Of a stretch of 64,000 nt of DNA, positions 1 to 10,225 are shown one piece after another; within the stretch, counting starts at the first letter, position 1; the number at the start of each line of letters is the position of its first letter. The notes below the pieces were generated by a model. That model made no database searches. It saw nothing but the letters and a program-made list of their open reading frames with translations, and had not been told where the DNA came from. The position numbers were made by a program, and so were the translations under genes. The stretch lies in assembly GCF_014851565.1 (NCBI RefSeq), contig NZ_JACVAA010000007.1, positions 1 to 64,000 of the forward strand, in the 5' to 3' direction. This stretch comes from Pseudomonas sp. PDM15. Lineage in GTDB: Bacteria > Pseudomonadota > Gammaproteobacteria > Pseudomonadales > Pseudomonadaceae.

Positions 1-153
1 GAAGGTTGTGCAATATCTGGCGCAGGTCTGTGCAGGGGCTTGCGCAGGGCGCCGGAGGCCCGTGAATCGGGTGCTGGGGCGGGGCTGACAAGGGGGCGGC
101 GAGGCGAGTGTGCAAGGAGTTGCGCAGTGCGAGAGTGCAGGTGGCGGGGCGGT

Positions 154-174
154 CCCGGATTGCATCCGGGCTAC
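154..174 (-). repeat. Single REP element
   Basis: Read on the minus strand this is GTAG followed by CCCGGAT-GCA-ATCCGGG, a short GC-rich hairpin preceded by the GTAG tetranucleotide. That layout is typical of Pseudomonas REP sequences mobilised by REP-associated tyrosine transposases. It lies in the 266-bp stretch beyond the 3' end of selO, which otherwise shows no gene. The dispersed-repeat identity is known from the family and was not checked against the rest of this genome. Confidence 0.7.
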
Positions 175-208
175 GGCTCCGGAGTGCAGTCAGAGCTCCT
201 CATCCCGG

Positions 209-229
209 CCCTCTCCCGGAGGGAGAGGG
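209..229. repeat. CCCTCTCCC/GGGAGAGGG hairpin downstream of selO
   Basis: A perfect 9-bp inverted repeat with a 3-nt GGA loop sits about 40 bp past the selO stop codon. It lacks a T-tract on either strand, so it is not a classical intrinsic terminator, though it could stabilise the selO mRNA 3' end. Sequences of this type are common between Pseudomonas genes. Apart from this hairpin and the REP, positions 1-266 hold nothing I recognise. Confidence 0.5.
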
Positions 230-266
230 TGCGTAGGCGGGTGAAGCCGCGCCAGGGCAGGCTGAC

Positions 267-1727
267 TCAGGACGAGCAGCTGATTTCCAGATGCTTGCCC
301 CATTCTGGTGGGCGCTCGGTGTAGCGCTGCATGCCGGGCTGTTCTTCAAAGGGGCGCGAGAGTACCGCGTGCAGCTCGCGCACCGGGGCGTAGTCGCCTT
401 GCTCGGCGGCGCTGATGGCGTTCTGCGCCAGGTAGTTGCGCAGCAGGTAGAGCGGGTTGACCGCGTGCATGCGTGTGCGTCGCTCGGCCTGATCACCAGT
501 CTCGCCGGCAGCCCGTGCCTGATATTCCAGGCCCCACTGATCGAAGCCGGCGAGGTCGACGAAATCCTCGCGCAGCGTCTTGATGGCATCGGCCGGCGCC
601 CGTTCGCCGAGGCGGCGGAAGAACAGGTTGTAGTCCACCGCGCTCGTCTGCATCAGCTGCAGCAGGCGCTCGACCAGCGCGGCATCGCGCTCGTCGGCAG
701 TGGTCAGGCCGAGGCGGCGACGCATCAGGTCCTGGTAGTGGGCCTGGAACAGCGGCAAGAACAGGCCGAGGCTCTCGCGCAGCTGTTCCACCTCGACGAA
801 GGGTGTCAGCGCCTGGGCCAGGGCGGCCAGGTTCCAGTGGGCGATGGGCACCTGGTTGCTAAAGCTGTAGCGGCCGGAGTCGTCCGAGTGGTTGCAGATG
901 TGGTTGGCGTCGAAGTCGTCGAGGAAGGCGTAGGGGCCGTAGTCGAAGGTGATGCCGAGGATCGACATGTTGTCGCTGTTCATCACTCCGTGGCAGAAGC
1001 CATAGGCCTGCCATTTGGCGATCAGCTCGGCGTTGCGCTCGACGATCTCGCGGAACATCGCCGCCCAGGGGTTCTCCGTCGTCAGGCACTCGGCGAAGTG
1101 GCAGGCAATTACATGTTCGCCCAGCTCCTTCAGCCGCTCGTGCTGGTTGGTGTAATAGAAGTACTCGAAGTGGCCGAAGCGCACATGGCTGGGCGCCAGG
1201 CGCAGCAGCATGGCGCCGCTCTCCTGGCGCTCGCGCCACACCGGCGTGCTCGAGCCGGTCACGCACAGGGCGCGCGACGTGGGGATTCCGAGGGCATGCA
1301 TGTATTCGCTGGCGAGGAATTCGCGGATCGAGCTGCGCAGCACGGCGCGACCGTCGCCCATGCGCGAGTACGGCGTCTGGCCGGCGCCCTTGAGGTGCAG
1401 GTCCCAGTGCTCGCCGGCATCGTTGACCACCTCGCCCAGCAGCAGGCCGCGGCCATCGCCCAGGCGCGGGTTGTAGACGCCGAACTGGTGCCCGGAATAG
1501 ACCATGGCGCGCGGCTCGGCATCGCTCCACAGCTTGTGCCCGGCGAACAGCTGGGCGAACACCTCGCTGTCGGCCTCGGCCGGGTTCAGGTCGAGCAGGG
1601 CCATGGCCGCCGGGCTGGCCACCACCAGGCGCGGCTCGTCCAGCGGCTCGGGCAATACCTCGGTGGAGAAGGCGTCGCCCAGGCGGGCGAAGCGGTTGTC
1701 GAACTGCAGCGCGTCGAGAGTCTTCAT
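267..1727 (-). CDS. selO: Protein adenylyltransferase SelO (YdiU family)
   Basis: A 486-aa pseudokinase-fold enzyme of the SelO/YdiU family, which transfers AMP from ATP to Ser/Thr/Tyr of target proteins in redox homeostasis. Visible signatures are YSGHQFG (77-83), GDGRG (90-94), the KGAGQTPYSR segment with Lys113, GVMNSDN (247-253, catalytic-loop Asp252) and DYGP (262-265, metal Asp). Cys278 lies in the activation loop and the protein ends in Cys-Ser-Ser (Cys484); in characterised SelO these two cysteines form a regulatory disulfide. Length is normal. It lies 69 bp downstream of the mscK-like gene on the same strand. The start ATG has only a weak ribosome site but fits the family N-terminus. 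Confidence 0.95.
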   Translation of the reverse strand: MKTLDALQFDNRFARLGDAFSTEVLPEPLDEPRLVVASPAAMALLDLNPAEADSEVFAQLFAGHKLWSDAEPRAMVYSGHQFGVYNPRLGDGRGLLLGEVVNDAGEHWDLHLKGAGQTPYSRMGDGRAVLRSSIREFLASEYMHALGIPTSRALCVTGSSTPVWRERQESGAMLLRLAPSHVRFGHFEYFYYTNQHERLKELGEHVIACHFAECLTTENPWAAMFREIVERNAELIAKWQAYGFCHGVMNSDNMSILGITFDYGPYAFLDDFDANHICNHSDDSGRYSFSNQVPIAHWNLAALAQALTPFVEVEQLRESLGLFLPLFQAHYQDLMRRRLGLTTADERDAALVERLLQLMQTSAVDYNLFFRRLGERAPADAIKTLREDFVDLAGFDQWGLEYQARAAGETGDQAERRTRMHAVNPLYLLRNYLAQNAISAAEQGDYAPVRELHAVLSRPFEEQPGMQRYTERPPEWGKHLEISCSS

Positions 1728-1765
1728 GGGCTCAGCTTGTCACGGGCACGAGGCCCTGGGGAAAT

Positions 1766-1788
1766 CGCCGGGACGGGTGGTCCCGGCG
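1766..1788 (-). terminator. Hairpin after the mscK-like gene
   Basis: A 9-bp inverted repeat (CGCCGGGAC / GTCCCGGCG, 5-nt loop) begins just after the stop codon of the mechanosensitive channel gene and is followed on the minus strand by ATTTCC. It could be a weak or leaky terminator between the channel gene and selO; the short U-run makes this uncertain. Confidence 0.4.
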
Positions 1789-1796
1789 CTTGAGCG

Positions 1797-4700
1797 TCAG
1801 CGCGGCGGCTGTTGCGGGGCGGCTTCCTCGGCGTCGGCTGGCTCCGGGTGGGCAGCGGACTTGCGGCTGAAGACCACGTCCATCTTCGGTGTCGAGGCGA
1901 TGTTGATGTCGTTGTCCTGGAACAGCTGGTCGATGCGCCGGTTCAGCTCATCGGTGGCCAGGCCGCGGTCGCCGAGCTCGCGCACGTACACCTTGAGCTC
2001 GTGCTCCAGGGTGCTCGCACCGTAGGTCTTCAACTGCACGTTGGGCGCCGGGTCGCGCAGCACGCGGCTGTTCTCCTGGGCGGCCTGCAGCAGCAGCTTG
2101 CGCACCAGCTCCAGGTCCGCGCCGCGGTTGACCGTATAGACCAACACTATGCGGGTGACGGTATCGGTCAGGGTCCAGTTGATCAGCTGGCTGGTGAGGA
2201 GGATCTGGTTCGGCACTATCACTTCCTTGCGGTCGCTGTCGGTGATGTGCGTGGCGCGGATGCGGATACGGTTGACCGTGCCGGTGACGGTGCCGATGGT
2301 CACCAGGTCGCCGATTCGGATCGGCCGCTCGAACAGCAGGATCAGGCCGGAGATGAAGTTGGCGAAGATCGCCTGCATGCCGAAGCCGATACCCACCGAG
2401 AGCGCGGCCACCAGCCACTGCAGCTTGTCCCAGCTGACCCCGAGGGTGGAGAGCGCGGTGACGAAACCGATGCCGGCGATAGCGTAGGACAGCAGGGTGG
2501 TGGTGGCGTAGGCGCTGCCCTGGGCCAGCCGCAGCTTGGACAGCACCAACACTTCCAACAAGCCCGGCAGGTTGCGCGCCAGAGCGGCGGTGATACCGGC
2601 GATGATCAGCGCGCCGAGCACATCGAGCAGGCTGATGGGGATCTGCGTGGCGGTGGCGCCGGTACCGGCAGAGTATTGGTACAGGTTGATCTGGTCGAGG
2701 TAGGCGAACACGCTGATCAGGTCGGCCCAGACCAGGTACATGCAGGCGAGGAAGCCGCCGAACAGAGCCAGGCGGATCAGGCGCAGGGACTGCTGGTTGA
2801 TCTGGTCGATGTCCATCGCCGGCTCTTCGACCGTCACTTCGTCGCCTTCCTCGTTCTCCTTGGTCTGCGTCCGGCGCTTGGCCAGCACGCGGGCATAGGC
2901 AAGGCGGCGCGCGGCCACGGCCAGGCCGCGGACGAAGGCGGCCTCGATCAGCAGCGCCAGGATCAGCAGGTAGAGGGTGTTGATCAGGCGGTCGGTGAGC
3001 TTCAGCGAGGTGTAGTAGTAGCCGAAGGCGACGGCGATGATAAACGCCAGCGGCAGCACCGAGACACCGATACCGAGCAGCAGGCGGAGCGGCGAGGTCT
3101 GCTCGCGCATCGGCTCGGCCAGCAGCAGCTTGCTCAGGATCAAAGTCATCAGCGCGTAGCCGGTGAGCACCACGAGAATGCCGACCACGTCTTCGGCCAG
3201 GGCCTGCGGCTGATGCTCGGCGACGGTCACCACCGCCACCAGCGCCATCACCACCAGACCCAGGCGGCGTACCTGCTTGCTCAGCAGCGCCACCTGCGGT
3301 CGCGGCCAGCGGAAGTGCAGCTCGGCCACGCCGCCGGGAGAGAGGATGCGATACAGGGTGTAGAACACCAGCCAGGCCTGGGCCATCTCCAGCAGGGCGC
3401 TGCCGAGGGTGGCGTTCTGGCCGCGGGCGTCGATCAGCAGGGCCACCCCGCACAGGGTGAGGAACAGGGTCACCGGCAGGGCCAGCAGCACGTTGAGGAA
3501 GATCGCCATCGGCGTGTGCATCTGGCTGTCGCGCTTGTAGTGGCCGATGTCCTCGTGCAGCGCCTGCAACTTGGCATACAGCCAACTGCGGCGCCACAGC
3601 AGTCCGCCGATCAGCAGCAGCAGGGGAATGAATAGCCAGGGCCGGTCGACCAGGCCTGCACCCAGTTCGTGCACGCCGGAGCCCCAGGGCATGGTCTTCA
3701 GCTGGCGCTCCAGCAAATGCGGCATCTGCTGCAGCCAAGCCAGGTCGAGCGGCTTGTTGCTGGGAATCCAGAACATCTGCTCGTCCAGGGTGGCACGCAG
3801 GGTGCCGATCATTTCCTGCAGCTGTTTCTGGTTCAGCTGCAGGGTGATGGACTCGTTGAGCAGGGTGTTCAGCTCACGGTTCATGTGCTGCAGCAGGTCG
3901 TTGCGGGTGGTTGCCAGCTCCAGCAGGGTCTTGCGCAGCTCGGGGGTGACCTGCTCGCTCGGCTGGCTGGCCAGCAGGCCGTCGACATAGGCGTTGAGGT
4001 CGCCCAGCTTGTCGCGCTCCTGGTTCAGCTCGAACTGATACAGGCGGATATCGGCAATTTCGTCGGCCAGGTTGCGGTCCAGCTGCGGCTTGGGCAGGGC
4101 CTGCTTCTGCTGATAGAGGATCTTGGCCAGCAACAGGCTGCCCTTGAGCACGCTGACCTGCTCGTCCAGCGCCTGGGCGGCCTGGTTGACGCTGTCCAGC
4201 TGCTGCTTGGTCTCCAGGTTCATTCGGGTCAGCTGGTTGAGGCGCTCGGTGGCGCGCAGCAGGTAGTCGGAAATCTTCAGGTTGGTGGCGCTCTCCTGGG
4301 CCAGCAGGCTGTCCGGGGTGGCCTTCTCGGCCTCGCGGGAGAGTTCGGCGACGGTCTTCTCCGAGCTGACCCGGCGCTTGTCGCTGATCAGCGCCTGCAG
4401 GTCGAGGCTCTCCTGGTCCAGGCGGCGGATGCGCTCCTGCAGCAGCTCATGGCGGGCGCTGCCCAGGTCCTGCAGCAGGCTGTTGCCGGCCAGCTCCTGG
4501 CGGCGCAGCGAGGTCTGCGCCTCGAGGGCGGCCAGTTCGGCGTTGAGTTCGCCGCGGCGCTCGGCGGTCAGGGACTTGCCGGCTTCCTTGCCGACCTTGA
4601 GCAGATTGTTGATCTGCATGGCGCGGGTCTGGTTGGCGCTGATCTCGGCCTGGGCCCGCTCGGGGCGGGTCTGCGCGGTGATCAGCAGGCTGCTGGCCTC

Positions 4701-5111
4701 GGCCAGTTCCTGCTGCCAGCCGCTGAGCTTGCCGCTGCGCTCGCTGAGCTGCTGCTCCAGCTGCTCCACACTGGAGCGGGCGTAGCGGGTGGCGACGTTG
4801 ACCGGCTGACCGGCCTTGAGGCGGGCCAGCTCGCGCTGGGCCTCGCTGGTCAGACGCGGCGCGTCGCGCAGCTGGACCTTCAAGGCATCGAGTTTCTGCA
4901 GGCTCTCGTCGCGGGCGGCGAGGAAGCTCAGGGTCTGCTCCAGTTGGGCCTTGATCTCGCTCTGCTCGGCTTCGGGCAACTTGCGATCGGCCAGGGACGC
5001 GAGGCTGTCCTGCACGGCCTTGGCCGCCGGTGGCTCGGCGGCGGCAGCGGGATGGGCGGCCAGGCACAGGCCGAGGAACAGGGTGGTAAAGAGGGAACGC
5101 AGAAGAGGCAT
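1797..5111 (-). CDS. Large mechanosensitive channel, MscK/KefA type
   Basis: An 1104-aa inner-membrane channel of the MscS superfamily that opens under membrane tension to release solutes during hypo-osmotic shock. A signal peptide (about 1-25, ending AAAA) is followed by a long periplasmic coiled-coil region (about 30-480), a cluster of transmembrane helices (about 490-840) and a C-terminal MscS pore and beta domain (about 850-1070). The pore helix carries the Gly/Ala-rich GIGFGMQAIFANFISGL stretch, and the FERPIRIGD and VIVPNQ segments are typical. The Pro/Glu-rich tail is variable. The domain plan matches MscK (E. coli KefA) rather than small MscS. The neighbouring cvrA product also handles potassium, which suits a role in ionic and osmotic balance. 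Confidence 0.9.
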   Translation of the reverse strand: MPLLRSLFTTLFLGLCLAAHPAAAAEPPAAKAVQDSLASLADRKLPEAEQSEIKAQLEQTLSFLAARDESLQKLDALKVQLRDAPRLTSEAQRELARLKAGQPVNVATRYARSSVEQLEQQLSERSGKLSGWQQELAEASSLLITAQTRPERAQAEISANQTRAMQINNLLKVGKEAGKSLTAERRGELNAELAALEAQTSLRRQELAGNSLLQDLGSARHELLQERIRRLDQESLDLQALISDKRRVSSEKTVAELSREAEKATPDSLLAQESATNLKISDYLLRATERLNQLTRMNLETKQQLDSVNQAAQALDEQVSVLKGSLLLAKILYQQKQALPKPQLDRNLADEIADIRLYQFELNQERDKLGDLNAYVDGLLASQPSEQVTPELRKTLLELATTRNDLLQHMNRELNTLLNESITLQLNQKQLQEMIGTLRATLDEQMFWIPSNKPLDLAWLQQMPHLLERQLKTMPWGSGVHELGAGLVDRPWLFIPLLLLIGGLLWRRSWLYAKLQALHEDIGHYKRDSQMHTPMAIFLNVLLALPVTLFLTLCGVALLIDARGQNATLGSALLEMAQAWLVFYTLYRILSPGGVAELHFRWPRPQVALLSKQVRRLGLVVMALVAVVTVAEHQPQALAEDVVGILVVLTGYALMTLILSKLLLAEPMREQTSPLRLLLGIGVSVLPLAFIIAVAFGYYYTSLKLTDRLINTLYLLILALLIEAAFVRGLAVAARRLAYARVLAKRRTQTKENEEGDEVTVEEPAMDIDQINQQSLRLIRLALFGGFLACMYLVWADLISVFAYLDQINLYQYSAGTGATATQIPISLLDVLGALIIAGITAALARNLPGLLEVLVLSKLRLAQGSAYATTTLLSYAIAGIGFVTALSTLGVSWDKLQWLVAALSVGIGFGMQAIFANFISGLILLFERPIRIGDLVTIGTVTGTVNRIRIRATHITDSDRKEVIVPNQILLTSQLINWTLTDTVTRIVLVYTVNRGADLELVRKLLLQAAQENSRVLRDPAPNVQLKTYGASTLEHELKVYVRELGDRGLATDELNRRIDQLFQDNDINIASTPKMDVVFSRKSAAHPEPADAEEAAPQQPPR

Positions 5112-5194
5112 GGTCGAGGGTCGTGAACGGAAATGCGGCTAATGATATGCCAGGCGCAAAGCGGACGCTGCCGCTCGCGTCACTTTCGCCCGGC

Positions 5195-6937
<1,743 letters not shown>

Positions 6938-7046
6938 GGGCGTACTCCGGGCGAATGAGGCGAGGGGCGACGCTCCAGGTTCTGTTCACGTGCGATCGCG
7001 GCCGCGGGGGGAGGCGTCAACAGATCCTAAGCAGAGATCATGCCGG

Positions 7047-7077
7047 ATAATAACCTGCCGCTTTGCTCTCCTGTCAA
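7047..7077 (-). promoter_or_regulatory. Predicted sigma-70 promoter of cvrA
   Basis: On the minus strand a perfect TTGACA (7077-7072) is followed after 18-19 bp by TTATTAT (-10 within 7053-7047). Transcription would start near 7040 and give a leader of about 100 nt before the cvrA ATG at 6937. The spacing is slightly long, so the call is moderate. Confidence 0.55.
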
Positions 7078-7082
7078 AAGGA

Positions 7083-7111
7083 AACGCCCCTCATGTGCGG
7101 GGCGTTCTTTT
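7083..7111 (+). terminator. Terminator-like hairpin upstream of the cvrA promoter
   Basis: AACGCCCC and GGGGCGTT form a perfect 8-bp stem with an 8-nt loop, followed on the plus strand by CTTTT. No plus-strand gene precedes it. It ends 6 bp from the cvrA -35 box, so it may insulate that promoter from minus-strand read-through, or end an unrecognised short plus-strand RNA. Confidence 0.55.
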
Positions 7112-7228
7112 GTAGCTGAATCAGCTGTTTAGCTGCTGATGGCCGGGCTTGCTATTGCATAGGGTGGACGACGCTCTACGCGGGATAGCTGTGGGGCATA
7201 ACCGGCACCTTGCAGGTTCATGCAACCA

Positions 7229-7289
7229 GGTAGCCCGGACTTCAGTCCGGGGGCGCGCGTCCAGTTCCCGGACTGAAGTCCGGGCTACC
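7229..7289. repeat. Inverted pair of REP sequences (BIME-like)
   Basis: Two 23-bp arms (7229-7251 and 7267-7289) are perfect reverse complements separated by 15 bp. Each arm begins, read from outside, with GGTAG and contains its own CCCGGACT/AGTCCGGG hairpin. The GTAG tetranucleotide plus palindrome identifies REP units in head-to-head arrangement. No transposase lies in the window. Confidence 0.8.
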
Positions 7290-7318
7290 AGGGCGTGCAG
7301 TGAGGTGTTCTGCTACAG

Positions 7319-7345
7319 GAAAAAAGCCCCGCATGTTCGCGGGGC
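7319..7345 (-). terminator. Intrinsic terminator of the acyl-CoA dehydrogenase gene
   Basis: On the minus strand CCCCGC-GAACAT-GCGGGG is followed by CTTTTTT, about 25 bp past the stop codon at 7367. It is a compact, well-formed Rho-independent terminator. Confidence 0.85.
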
Positions 7346-7366
7346 GGGGAAGAGTAAAGCGTCAAA

Positions 7367-9184
7367 TCAGAACCAGGCGTCCTGCATGTTCAGGCAGGTG
7401 TCGTCGCGCGCTTCGAGAATGTTCAATTCGTGCTGGCAGCTCGGCACTTCCCAGGTCAGGAAGAAGCGCGCGGCCTGCAGCTTGCCCTGGTAGAAGTCGA
7501 CGTCGGCGGCGTTGCCCCCGCCCTTATGAATCAGGGCCAGCCCCTCTTCGGCACGAATCGCCTGTTCCAGCCAGCGCCAGCCGATCACCGCGTGGCCGAA
7601 GGCCTTGAGGTACAGCGCCGAGTTGGCCAGGCCCTGGTTGACCTTGCCGGTCAGCAGGTCGCCGAGCAAGGCCAGGGTCACGCCGCCGAGGCGCTGTACC
7701 AACTGCTCCAGCGGCTGGCGCAGACGATTCAACGACTCGAAGGCTTCGGCACGCTGGCAGGTGTCCTGGATCAGCGCCATCAGCTGCTTGAGCGCGGCGC
7801 CGCCGTTCATCGATACCTTGCGGCCCAGCAGGTCGAGCGACTGGATGCCGTGGGTGCCCTCGTGGATCGGATTGAGGCGGTTGTCGCGGTAGTACTGTTC
7901 CACCGGGTATTCGCGGGTGTAGCCGTGGCCGCCGAGCACCTGGATGGCCAGCTCGTTGGCCTTGAGGCAGAACTCGGACGGCCAGGACTTGACGATCGGG
8001 GTCAGCAGATCGAGGAGCTCCAAAGCCTTCTTGCGTTCTTCCTCGCTTGGCATGGTCTGGGTGTCGTCGAACAGGCGGGCGGCGTACAGGCCAAGGTCGA
8101 AGGCACCTTCCACGTAGGCCTTCTGGGTCAGCAGCATGCGCCGCACATCGGCGTGCTCGACGATGGAAATCTGCGGGCTGCTCGGATCCTTGCCATCGGC
8201 GTGGCGGCCCTGCGGGCGGTTGCGCGCATAGTCCAGCGAGTACAGGTAGCCGGCGTAGCCGAGCATGATGGCGCCCATGCCGACGCCGATGCGCGCCTCG
8301 TTCATCATCTGGAACATATAGGACAGGCCATGGTGCGGCTTGCCTACCAGATAGCCGACGCACTCGCCGTTGTCGCCGAAGTTCAGCGCGGTGGAGGTGG
8401 TGCCGCGCCAGCCCATCTTGTGGAACAGGCCGGCCAGGGTCACGTCGTTGCGCTTGCCCAGCGAACCGTCGTCGTTGACCAGGAACTTCGGCACTATGAA
8501 CAGGCTGATGCCCTTCACCCCGGGTGGGGCGTCCGGCAGCTTGGCCAGCACCATGTGCACGATGTTCTCGGAGATCGGCTGGTCGCCGCCGGAGATGAAG
8601 ATCTTGTTGCCCTTGATCCGATAGCTGCCATCGGCATGCGGCTCGGCCTTGGTGCGGATGTCCGACAGCGACGAGCCGGCGTGCGGCTCGGTCAGACCCA
8701 TGGTGCCGAAGAAGCGGCCGTCGATGATCGGCTGCAGGAAGCGCTGCTGCTGTTCGGCGCTGCCGAAGGCCTCGATCAGGTTGGCCACGCCCATGGTCAG
8801 CATCGAATAGGAGCTGGTGGCGCAGTTGGCCGACTGGAAGTGGGCGAAGCAGGCCTGCGACAGCAGGTTGGGCAGCTGCATGCCGCCGGCCTCGAAGTCG
8901 CGGGTGGCGTTGAGGAAGCCGGCTTCGTGGAAGGCCTTGAGCGCCGGGGCCACCTCGGGGATCAGCACAGCGGCGCCGTCCACGTACTGCGGCTCGTGCT
9001 CGTCGTTCTTGCGGTTGTGCGGGGCGAACAGCTCCTCGGCGATACCGCGCGCGGTGCCGATGGCGGCATCGAAGGTTTCCCGATTGTGGTCGGCGAAGCG
9101 CTCGCGCTGGGTCAGGGCTTCGGCGTCCAGCACTTCGTAGAGTTCGAAGGCCAGGTTGCGGGAACTGAGCAGGGACTCGGACAT
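7367..9184 (-). CDS. Acyl-CoA dehydrogenase with C-terminal extension domain
   Basis: A 605-aa FAD-dependent acyl-CoA dehydrogenase of the long form carrying an extra C-terminal domain (AcylCoA_DH_C) after the usual N, middle and C domains. It is expected to oxidise an acyl-CoA to the enoyl-CoA in the first step of beta-oxidation and pass electrons to ETF. The middle domain shows MGLTEPHAGSSLSDI, and the NPIHEGTHGIQSLDLLGRK segment holds the probable catalytic Glu. An open frame extends upstream to 9250, but the ATG at 9184 is preceded by GGAGA at good spacing and starts MSESLLSSRN as in relatives. The gene is alone, between a REP region and divergent rlmJ. Substrate chain length cannot be read from sequence. 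Confidence 0.92.
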   Translation of the reverse strand: MSESLLSSRNLAFELYEVLDAEALTQRERFADHNRETFDAAIGTARGIAEELFAPHNRKNDEHEPQYVDGAAVLIPEVAPALKAFHEAGFLNATRDFEAGGMQLPNLLSQACFAHFQSANCATSSYSMLTMGVANLIEAFGSAEQQQRFLQPIIDGRFFGTMGLTEPHAGSSLSDIRTKAEPHADGSYRIKGNKIFISGGDQPISENIVHMVLAKLPDAPPGVKGISLFIVPKFLVNDDGSLGKRNDVTLAGLFHKMGWRGTTSTALNFGDNGECVGYLVGKPHHGLSYMFQMMNEARIGVGMGAIMLGYAGYLYSLDYARNRPQGRHADGKDPSSPQISIVEHADVRRMLLTQKAYVEGAFDLGLYAARLFDDTQTMPSEEERKKALELLDLLTPIVKSWPSEFCLKANELAIQVLGGHGYTREYPVEQYYRDNRLNPIHEGTHGIQSLDLLGRKVSMNGGAALKQLMALIQDTCQRAEAFESLNRLRQPLEQLVQRLGGVTLALLGDLLTGKVNQGLANSALYLKAFGHAVIGWRWLEQAIRAEEGLALIHKGGGNAADVDFYQGKLQAARFFLTWEVPSCQHELNILEARDDTCLNMQDAWF

Positions 9185-9295
9185 GATCGTCTCCGGTGGG
9201 ATCTTCTTGAAGTCTAGAGTCGTGAATAGAGGCCGCCTAGCAAGATTCATCGGCCTGATGCTGAGCTAGAAACTGTTCGCGTCGTCCCTTCGGGC

Positions 9296-9301
9296 TACAA
9301 T
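9296..9301 (+). promoter_or_regulatory. Candidate -10 box of rlmJ
   Basis: TACAAT in the context GGGCTACAATTCGCAC lies about 40 bp before the rlmJ ATG. No good -35 is visible 17 bp upstream (CTGTTC), so only the -10 is called. Confidence 0.35.
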
Positions 9302-9339
9302 TCGCACCCGCTCCAGGTTCTGCTTCAGGTAACGCGCCC

Positions 9340-10176
9340 ATGAACTACCGCCACGCCTTCCATGCCGGCAACCATGCCGATGTGCTCAAGCACCTCGTCA
9401 TCAGCCGCATCATCGCCCTGCTGTCGCGCAAGGAGGCGCCCTTCGCCTATCTCGACAGCCATGCCGGCGTCGGCCTGTATGACCTGCAGGGCGACCAGGC
9501 TACCCGCACCGGCGAGTGGCTGGAAGGCATCGGCCGGCTGTGGGATGCGCCGGACCTGCCCGAGGCGACCGCCGACTACTTCGGCGTGCTGCGCACGCTC
9601 AACCCGGACGGTGCGCTGCGCTATTACCCCGGCTCGCCCGAGCTGGCCAGCCAGCTGACCCGCGAGCAGGACCGCGTGCTGCTCAACGAGAAGCACCCGG
9701 AAGACGGCCAGCTGCTCAAGGACAACATGAAGGGCGACCGCCGCGTGGCCGTGCACCTGGGCGAGGGCTGGCACGTGCCGCGGGCCCTGCTGCCGGTGGC
9801 GGAGAAGCGTGCGCTGCTGCTGATCGATCCGCCGTTCGAGAAGGCCGACGAACTGGAGCGCTGCGTCACCGCGCTGGACGAGGCCATCGGCCGCATGCGC
9901 CAGACCGTGGTCGCCATCTGGTACCCGATCAAGGACGAACGCCAGCTCAAGCGCTTCTACCAGGGCCTGGAAAAATCCAGCGCCCCCAAGCTGCTGCGCG
10001 TCGAACTGTTCGTCCACGCCCCGGACGATGCCAATCGCCTGGCCGGCTCCGGCCTGGCCATCGCCAACGCGCCCTGGGGCCTGGAAGACGAGCTGAAACA
10101 GCTGCTGCCCTGGCTGGCCAAGAAGCTGGCGCAGAGCCAGGGCAGCTTCCGCCTGGACTGGCTGATTGCCGACTGA
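9340..10176 (+). CDS. rlmJ: 23S rRNA (adenine2030-N6)-methyltransferase RlmJ
   Basis: A 278-aa SAM-dependent methyltransferase that modifies A2030 of 23S rRNA. The N-terminal MNYRHAFHAGNHADVLKH signature is characteristic of RlmJ (formerly YhiR), the SAM-site loop DSHAGVGLYDL follows, and the catalytic DPPFE motif lies at about 163-167. Length agrees with the family. It is divergent from the acyl-CoA dehydrogenase gene and convergent with the MCP gene, with 49 bp between the two stops. Confidence 0.95.
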   Translation: MNYRHAFHAGNHADVLKHLVISRIIALLSRKEAPFAYLDSHAGVGLYDLQGDQATRTGEWLEGIGRLWDAPDLPEATADYFGVLRTLNPDGALRYYPGSPELASQLTREQDRVLLNEKHPEDGQLLKDNMKGDRRVAVHLGEGWHVPRALLPVAEKRALLLIDPPFEKADELERCVTALDEAIGRMRQTVVAIWYPIKDERQLKRFYQGLEKSSAPKLLRVELFVHAPDDANRLAGSGLAIANAPWGLEDELKQLLPWLAKKLAQSQGSFRLDWLIAD

Positions 10177-10225
10177 CCGATCTTTACGGCCCGGTGCGCC
10201 CTAAGGCACCTCAGCTGGCGAGGCG

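Larger units (their letters stand above)
6938..7366. other. 429-bp intergenic region
   Basis: The longest gene-free stretch in the window. From left to right it holds the cvrA 5' leader and promoter, an 8-bp-stem terminator-like hairpin, a stretch without recognised features (7112-7225), a paired REP element and the terminator of the acyl-CoA dehydrogenase gene. I see no ORF with convincing coding character and no tRNA. Confidence 0.7.

Noticed and set aside
1812..3635. 607-codon plus-strand frame opposite the mscK-like gene
   Set aside because: Antisense shadow; the translation is rich in Gln, His, Asp and Gly with no domain, while the minus-strand frame is a complete MscS-family channel.
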